Shown: one piece after another, positions 57,901 to 64,000 of the stretch
Position numbering within the stretch: position 1 is the stretch's first letter
How the letters are laid out: each line of letters starts with the position of its first letter
Assembly: GCF_032118995.1 (NCBI RefSeq)
Contig: NC_092648.1
Span: 23,402,059 to 23,466,058 of the forward strand
DNA: 64,000 bases
Source of the DNA: Asterias amurensis
Lineage: Eukaryota > Echinodermata > Asteroidea > Forcipulatida > Asteriidae
Direction of reading: 5' to 3'
Translations under genes and position numbers: made by a program
The notes under the pieces: generated by a model
What the model was told of the DNA's origin: nothing
The model's input: only the letters and a program-made list of their open reading frames with translations
The model's database searches: none

Positions 57901-60900
57901 GGACAGATACAAGACAAACAGACAGACAGAGACAGTATGGAGGCCAATTTGATCAGCCAAGGCATGTAGTAATCAGCCTGTGGACAGATACAAGACAAAC
58001 AGACAGACAGAGACAGTATGGAGGCCAATTTGATCAGCCAAGGCATGTAGTAATCAGCCTGTGGACAGAGACAAGACAAACAGACATACAGAGACAGTAT
58101 GGAGGACAATTTGATCAGCCAAGGCATGTAGTAATCAGCCTGTGGACAAAGACAAGACAAACAGACAGACAGAGACAGTATGGAGGACAATTTGATCAGC
58201 CAAGGCATGTAGTAATCAGCCTGTGGACAGATACAAGACAAACAGACAGACAGAGACAGTATGGAGGACAATTTGATCAGCCAAGGCATGTAGTAATCAG
58301 CCTGTGGACAGATACAAGACAAACAGACAGACAGAGACAGTATGGAGGACAATTTGATCAGCCAAGGCATGTAGTAATCAGCCTGTGGACAAAGACAAGA
58401 CAAACAGACAGACAGAGACAGTATGGAGGACAATTTGATCAGCCAAGGCATGTAGTAATCAGCCTGTGGACAAAGACAAGACAAACAGACAGACAGAGAC
58501 AGTATGGAGGACAATTTGATCAGCCAAGGCATGTAGTTTATTATGATGTATATTATGAAAAAGAACAAATGATGATATACCTGGTAAAGCAGTCAATGGA
58601 AAGAAAGCTTTGTTATATACTGTACTGCGAGATAATGCCTCTCTTGACTAAACCAAAGTATGATTTTTTATTAGGTTGATATATGTTAATAAAATACTCA
58701 AGATACCTCTCTGGTGATGTGATGGATTCTTCACTCGGTGGATAAATGATGACCTCATTGGCCTCTTCTTCTTCTTCCTCTTCAGCTTCCTCATCGAGCT
58801 TAGCAGAGCCTTGGTCATCGTCGGGCGTATCTGGGCTCATCAAGGCATCAGAGGGATAACTGGTGGGTGGTAAGAAGGGGTCACTACCACGGGAAGAGGT
58901 CACAAACCCTTTCAACTGTGGAAAGATATAATTTACACAAACTTAACTATTAACCCACTATTAGCCTCTGCTACTAACCTATTAATCTTGGAGAAGTGTT
59001 GGTTACTGCCTAGCATACATTCATGCCCATTTTTAAAAAGCTGTTTATGGGTTAGCGTAATTCGTGATTTCTGTGCAACAGAATTACGCTCAACTAACTA
59101 ACCAGCCAAATACCATATCACATTTCCGCTTAAACACAAATTATTAAGCAATCTTTTTGATATTTTTCTATGATTGGACCCAGCTTAAAAGAACTGGCAG
59201 CAAGCTACGTGTAGCATGCCTTTTATTTTTTTTTTACGGCAGCTAGCTGCTTATAAGCAGAGAAATATCTGCATAAACGCTTTAAGCAATTAGGCGCTTG
59301 GTTCACTTTCATGGCACTACAGCCAAATTCTTTGCTTACATACATTACAGGGGGCTATTTGAAAAAGAAAACAAAATTGTTGTAAGCAGTATCATGAAAC
59401 AAGGTCCTGTGTGGCAGGAGATTCTGTCTCTCCATTTGACAAACTGTGTACAAACTTCTTCTGATAGCGCCCTCTTTTGAATAAATCTCCTTCAGCCCAT
59501 GTTTAGTTCCAATGGACTGATCCGGCCTGTCAATCAAACTGTGCGCGTTCACCCATTTGACCAATCACAGCAATGATTGTGGTCGGACAAACATGGTCAT
59601 GCGTGCGCATATATTTGGCACGCCCGGCAGAATGTCAATGGGAGTGCTCGTACGTGCGCGGTGGGCGGAGCTTAGTGGAAAGCCGGAACGGTCCATATGG
59701 GGGACAAAATCTACGGGTTACAGATTTCCCCTGGACTGGCAGTTTTCCTTCAGTTGTATGACCTTTGCTCAGTCTTTAAAGTTCAAATTAAAAGTTGTTT
59801 ATCACATTCAAGTGAGATATTTGTGGGTAGTTGTTTAATAATAAAGAGTGGCTTACCAATGGATTTGAAATATTGACTTGCTCTTCCAGACCAGCTAGTC
59901 CTTCCTCTGCAGACACAAATTCATCTGCTTCTTCAATTGTAAGAGAGTTCTGATAACAAGATCGTAAAAAAAACTATAGTGGTCAACTTGTGGCTACATC
60001 CATGTTTAAAAGTCTTTCCATACTTTTTGGGAAATGTTGATTCTGAGAAGGGCCGATGAGGTTCACTTTTTAACTCTACTCTAGGTCCACTATTTCTCCG
60101 TGGTAGGTTTAACCCCTTTTTAACAATGTACCTTTTTACTGGTGACTGTGTTTTTATGTGAGCAAAAAGGCCAAGGAGTTTTCCATGCTGGAACAATAAA
60201 GTTTTATTGTATTGTATTGAGGTCTTGACGTTTCAAACATTCATACTCTGCTCATATTCTCAGCATAATATGTGCACTAATTGTGTGAGTAGTAAGTGAA
60301 GTATAAATACATGTACATCAAAGGATAATCATTTCATAATAACACACTAAACAGTTGACCAAGCTCATACCTGAATTTTCTCTGCTTCAGCAAGGGCAGC
60401 CTGAAATCAAGAAATAAAAAATAGTTAGGTCAAAGTTTCAGAAAATGTTTAACGTTTCAAAAAATTTAAATGAAATTTCAGAAAATATATAATGACTTAA
60501 GAAAACCTAACAAAACCTACATGTAGGTGCTCTTGAATATTAATAAGATATAATACCAAATTAAACCATCGTCATCATCACAATAGTCTTTGTTGCACCA
60601 TTTTGAGAGTTAATGTCCCTGTGTGTTAAACAGTGAAGTGTGTATTTAAGGTAACGCGACCTTTTCAGACCGACAATAATTTTTAAGTGCTATTTTACTG
60701 CCAAAGTGTGGCAGTAGTCGTATGTAACTTTGGTGCAAGGGTTTAGTAGGTGTATTAACCAACATATAAAAAAAAATTGCCTTCAAATAGACAATAATCA
60801 TGCTCAATCATTTTCAAATAATATACAGTTGGTGCTTTTTATTAGAGACAAATCGTGCTAAATTCTCAACTAGAGAAACTTTATAATCATTCTCAGTTGG

Positions 60901-63427
60901 TTTGATCAAGAGTTCTGTAAATATGTGTCAAATACAAGGATTAGGTGAGAATTATGACAACTTAATAATAAAAAACACAGATAAACGGACAGACGGTAAA
61001 TTTAAGTGAGGATGCAGGTCTGTTTTAACACACAAATTATACATGCCAGGCTAAAAAACATTTCAAATTTTAGATAAAACAAAAATTGTGCAGACAACTC
61101 CTTTAAATATGTCTAAAAATTTAAACCTCTTTAACCTTCACCAAAAAGAAACTGAATAGAACAATCAAATCGAACGGTTTAAACAAATATTTCTTTAAGT
61201 AAAGCTTGGGTCGATTTCACAAAACTCTTCCTAGCTTAGGATCGCTCCTAGGATTTAGGACGAGTCTTAGCCTTAAGATCGATCCTACTTAAGACTGACC
61301 CTAGAAGCTACTTCAAATGCTTGCAAGTGTCTTAGTTATTTCTCATCATGCATTCTCCTGGTTAGTTGTAACACTCTTCCGCCGAATCCAAAACTTACCA
61401 AATTTCATAACATGTCAGTAGGTCAGTATGAACTATAAGGTGCAGCAGTAGTAGTACGAGGGGTAAGTTGAACGCCACACATCAAGAAACGTTGGAAGAT
61501 AAACTAGAGTAATACTTACAGAATGAAGAAGAGCAAAATGTCTTACTTGATCAGCCAAGGCTTCTGGTTCCACTGTGTAGCGTCTTCGATCTGATACCAA
61601 GAAGGGAGATAAAGTCTAGTTTAACATTCACATTAACTTATTAAGACATGTCAGGGGAACTTTAATCATCTTTCTCATTCCAAAGCAAATGGCATTTCAA
61701 AATACAACAAATTAACAAACCTCACGGTAGGTAAAATACTGTTCCTAGTCCACGATTCTCATAATGATTGCAGTAATAATATTGTCAACATATTCCTTCT
61801 CTTTTAAACTTTACTTAACAGTGATTGTACATACGATTTGAGGCATTGCATGGTGAGGTATCAATATATATTTGGTTTGCGGTAACACCATGTGTGTATC
61901 TACTTGCCAGGTAGAGTTTGTTCTTAAAGAACTGTCTTTCTTTATTCTACTACCCCGGGTAGATTGTTCGGGTGTTCGAGAGAATTCTCAGTTCTGAAAA
62001 GAACTGTCCTGCTTCTTACCTATTACCTGGGCGGATGGTATAGAAATAGGCCGGGACTACTACTTTAGCTAATAGGATGTAATTAACTGTACTACCGGGG
62101 AGTCAGTTCTTAAATTGGTCTCAACGTTTCGACTAGCTTGCTCTAGTCATCGTCAGGAGACTGAAGAAGTACCGGTAAGAGAGAAGTGGGCTTATTTATA
62201 GGGGTTCAGAGGATCCAGTGTAAATCAATTGTGTAAGTGATTGTACAAGTAACAGAATAACCAAGTCCTAGAAACCAGTAATCAAGGGAATCAAATATTG
62301 CAAAGCTGTGCCTTTTCTTGGTTAAGGTTCTACTGTTAGGTCTACTGGATCCAAGTGCCAACAAGTAAAATATAACACAAGTCATTTCTGCCCTATACCC
62401 TGCCTGGTTTGGAGGAAGAAGGTACCTATCTCCCAATGTAGCCTCACTTTAACACACTGTATTTTCATCATGTACAGAAGTACCTTCCCACCCTTAAATC
62501 ATGTTAAGAAGTCCAGAGATTCCAAACACACAATGAATACACAATAAAGAGGAGGAGGGGGGAGGGGTAATGCCCCATATCAAGCACCAAATGCTCCGCC
62601 CTCCCAGCTGCTATTCATACCGATGCATTCTTCCATCTTGAGCTCAATGTCTCGGTGTGCATCCCATTCAGACTTGACCTTGAAGCCCTTGGAGTCCAGA
62701 CGTTGAGCCCAGCGACCTCTTGGCTGGGTGGGGTTACTGTAGGTTGTTGGGCTGGGTATGTCCTCTCCACACACCTGGTCAAAGATCAAACAAACATCCG
62801 TCTTTAAAAATAGCGCCATAGATTGGAAATTAACTACCTTAAAAACTTTATTGGTGAGAAGCACCGTAACTGTTGGTAGTATAAACTATTTGGAGAAAGG
62901 GTTACCTTTGCAGTTCATTAATATGGTATGGAAAATTGTCCACCCAGAAACATTTGAATCAGAGAAACGATTCATGAATGAGTCGTTTTTCTGATTTCTG
63001 AGCATTGGTGTCCGTTAGTGAATGCTGTGGCTAGAGATACCGTTGGTACCCACTGTCACTTTGCTAAATGTGGATGAATGCGACATGCTGTTCTCTGCTC
63101 AACAAGAAGACAGTGTATTCGGCTGAAACGTTCGGGCATGGCCTCATCATGTACCCGTATAAAGTGTACTGGCTCTAGAGAACTCAATTCAAGTTGTGTA
63201 TTAGCAACAGTACTGCCCAATTGAATCGTCTTTGTCACTGAACTCAAATGCAATGTCCCTAATGATTAGAAAAACTGTTATTCTAATTGTTGTTTTTATC
63301 TACTTTTTGATGAACTTGCTCTTTTCAATTATTGGGAATTTCTCAGCTTTCAGTAATTAATCAATGTTTATATGAGCAATAAATATTACCTGCTTCTTCG
63401 CCCACAGAGGAAGGTCTGCTGTGCTTT
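45872..63427 (-). CDS. Large acidic Ser/Pro/Arg-rich protein, C-terminal 1341 aa, family not recognised
   Basis: Fourteen exons link with matching phases: 63390-63427, 62621-62774, 61547-61590, 60371-60400, 59857-59949, 58707-58915, 56411-56553, 55367-55763, 54291-54354, 52428-52493, 49821-50709, 47742-49079, 47297-47403, 45872-46327 (stop TAA). The 5' end lies past the right edge. Features in order: a region with SPTTYSNPTQPRGRWAQRL; acidic runs (EEEEEE in the sixth exon, a long Glu tract with a few Asp in the eighth); a basic helix-like stretch MEELQRRRARSFIKHEQ; YLQRRKDVMARAVDETRRR; a Ser/Thr/Glu-rich 296-codon exon; a 1338-nt exon with repeated SPRPLSPRP and many Arg/Ser clusters; and a predicted helical C-terminus (VDTMKTAFDQCLDLCYQ, ALLDHYSDLLVSLVRQKI). 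This suggests a cytoskeletal or centrosomal scaffold with many kinase sites, but that is inference. Oddities: a TAGCAG tandem acceptor at the large exon and an 81-bp minisatellite between the sixth and seventh exons. Confidence 0.82.
46511..46878. repeat. Short inverted-repeat element, family II, copy 2
   Basis: Ends TTAAAGCCATTATACACTTT and GGGTCCAATGGCTTTAA. It has the shared TGTCATGACATGTGTTT and CATTACCTTCTGTAAACCC. It lies in the intron before the last exon of the large gene. Confidence 0.85.
49083..49820. other. Intron of the large minus-strand gene
   Basis: Between exons 49821-50709 and 47742-49079. No exon, tandem repeat or clear element end was recognised, only weak similarity to the family II interior (TGTCAAGCTTAATCAGTGATCGG). 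Confidence 0.4.
51221..51595. repeat. Short inverted-repeat element, family II, copy 3
   Basis: Ends TTAAAGCCATTGGACCCTTT and AAAGTGTCCAATGGCTTTAA; the interior is in the opposite orientation to the copies at 12664 and 46511. It is in the large-gene intron between exons 52428-52493 and 49821-50709. Confidence 0.85.
52771..52860. repeat. 44-bp direct duplication
   Basis: CAGAAATAAAATGCATTTGC followed by AGCTAGATTTAACT occurs twice in a row, nearly identical. Intronic. Confidence 0.85.
53533..53836. repeat. 25-bp minisatellite, about 12 copies
   Basis: Unit GTGAAAACTCACTGTACAAG plus GTTCA. Variants alternate G/T at one site (ACAAGG or ACAATG) and C/T at another (CTCACT or CTTACT), and neighbouring units share variants. 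There are no unique spacers, so it is not a CRISPR array. Intron of the large gene. Confidence 0.92.
54866..55251. repeat. TTAA-ended short element, family I, large-gene intron
   Basis: Full copy with both ends and conserved CATATGCATAAAATAACAAA. The central hairpin has one arm changed (TTTTGAGATCTCA). Confidence 0.9.
55795..55850 (+). repeat. tRNA-like SINE fragment
   Basis: GGTCGTAGGTACGAATCCCA contains a B-box-like GGTACGAATCC, followed by a short spacer and a T run. It is just upstream (minus strand) of the acidic exon. Confidence 0.35.
56771..58537. repeat. 81-bp minisatellite, about 22 copies
   Basis: Unit: TTTGATCAGCCAAGGCATGT, AGTAATCAGCCTGTGGACAG, a GA/TA variable site, ACAAGACAAACAGACAGACA, GAGACAGTATGGAGG. 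Copies differ at a few fixed sites. Since 81 is a multiple of 3, one minus-strand frame is open throughout (27-aa repeats such as MPWLIKLSSILSLSVCLSC). It lies wholly in the intron between exons 58707-58915 and 56411-56553 of the large gene. Confidence 0.95.
61205..61330. repeat. TCCTAA/TTAGGA family fragment
   Basis: GTCGATTTCACAAAACTCTT, then CTTAGGATCGCTCCTAGGAT, then GGACGAGTCTTAGCC. This is the same vocabulary as the element at 20036-20380. Large-gene intron. Confidence 0.55.
62118..62161 (-). ncRNA. Hammerhead-ribozyme-like motif
   Basis: The minus strand reads GTCTC, CTGACGA, T, a GACTAG/CTAGTC stem with loop AGCAAG, GAAA, CGTT, GAGAC. CTGANGA and GAAA are the hammerhead core, GACTAG/CTAGTC makes stem II and GTCTC/GAGAC makes stem I. 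Stem III would be at most one pair, and one extra T sits before stem II, so activity is doubtful. Motifs of this type are known from terminal repeats of Penelope-like elements; no reverse transcriptase was seen nearby. It lies in an intron of the large gene. Confidence 0.35.
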
Positions 63428-64000
63428 CTGTTAGGAAACAATAGTTTTTAAATTCTGTTTACTTTGTGCTTTTTAATTATATTTCATCATTACTACAAGT
63501 GATATCAATAATAGATTTTTATCAGCACTTTTAAACATTGTATCAAAGCACCTTATCACTGCCCCTGTTCATCGGGCCCTTAAAGGATTTGGGTACTTTT
63601 TCAAAATTTCCATAGATTTACATTAAACTTACAGCGTTTGAAGATAATGATAGTGGAAAGCTTCCCTTTAAATATTACTAACTAAGGTTGTGTAGTTTTA
63701 CACAAGTACCCATTTACTCCTGGGTGATTAAAAGCAAACAGTCAAGTGTCTTGCCCATGAACACAAGTGTCACAACCGGGACTTGAACCCACACTGTGAT
63801 ATAATGTTAAATGTGCACACCTAAGGACAAAAAAAATACCTCAATAAAGGTTGACTCTGTAAAGTCAATGAAAACATTTGAAGGGGAGAAGCCACATCAA
63901 GTAGAGAAAAACATTAATCATGATCACCCTGTAAGTTCATACTCCTTGTAGCATTGGTGAGACCAATATTATTGATTTCTGACGCAGTCTTCTATTTTCA
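63428..64000. other. Right edge of the window, upstream of the last visible exon
   Basis: It should be intron of the large minus-strand gene. Apart from the repeat arm at 63580-63712 and a SINE-like tail (about 63735-63800, GGGACTTGAACCCACACT), no exon was recognised. Confidence 0.4.
63580..63712 (+). repeat. Left arm of the GGGTACTTTTTCAAAAT family
   Basis: TTTGGGTACTTTTTCAAAAT through GGAAAGCTTCCCTTTAAATA matches the left arm at 31367-31460. The right arm is absent, though CACAAGTACCC at 63700 may be a tiny remnant. Confidence 0.65.

Noticed and set aside
56646-58568. 640-aa minus-strand open frame
   Set aside because: It is produced by an 81-bp tandem repeat whose unit is a multiple of three; it lies inside an intron with consistent flanking phases and has no plausible fold or start context.
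59500-59700. GC-richer stretch with CCAAT and GGGCGGAGC motifs as an internal promoter
   Set aside because: Motifs are short and scattered, with no start-site or exon evidence; it lies in an intron.
63100-63165. Second hammerhead-like stretch (minus strand ATGATGAGGCCATGCCCGAA)
   Set aside because: The core is broken: ATGATGA replaces CTGATGA and the GAAA box reads GAAC; too weak to call.

Overview
The window looks like nuclear DNA of an echinoderm, plausibly a sea star (inferred from the style of the repeats and the gene content, not from a database match). Genes are split into short exons with GT-AG introns and consistent phases. The space between them is filled with short inverted-repeat elements, many sharing TTAA-type ends, tRNA-like SINE fragments and minisatellites. 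There are no operons, CRISPR arrays or prokaryotic signals.

Layout from left to right. (1) 1-3005 and 6251-16332, minus strand: two tandem paralogous zinc-type alcohol dehydrogenases of the medium-chain (MDR) superfamily. The left copy runs off the window after the start of exon 4. The right copy is complete (8 exons, 378 aa). Its second intron has grown to about 5.5 kb and holds a THAP zinc-finger ORF (11886-12611), nested small elements and a large fold-back element built of 42-bp repeats (14118-14990). (2) 16333-20532: no gene; a 41-bp minisatellite and a nest of elements inserted into one another. (3) 20533-29375, minus: a complete RNase T2 gene (8 exons, 268 aa, signal peptide, both catalytic motifs). 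(4) 31198-39088, plus: a complete HYLS1 centriole/cilium gene (10 coding exons, 364 aa), head to head with RNase T2. (5) 39089-45871: no gene; repeats. (6) 45872 to beyond the right edge, minus: the last 14 exons (1341 aa) of a large acidic, Ser/Pro/Arg-rich protein that I do not recognise. One of its introns carries a 1.8-kb, 81-bp-unit minisatellite that is open across its length and gives a spurious 640-aa frame.

The genes have no obvious shared pathway: an oxidoreductase pair, a secreted/lysosomal RNase, a ciliary protein and a probable scaffold. The most interesting material is in the repeats: the fold-back element with tandem-repeat arms (the architecture of Drosophila FB/Galileo elements) near a THAP ORF, a fold-back family carrying a CTCF-like core in each arm, a hammerhead-ribozyme-like motif near the right end, and several elements inserted inside other elements. 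All exon models are by eye from splice sites, phase and family similarity; no alignment or transcript data were available.
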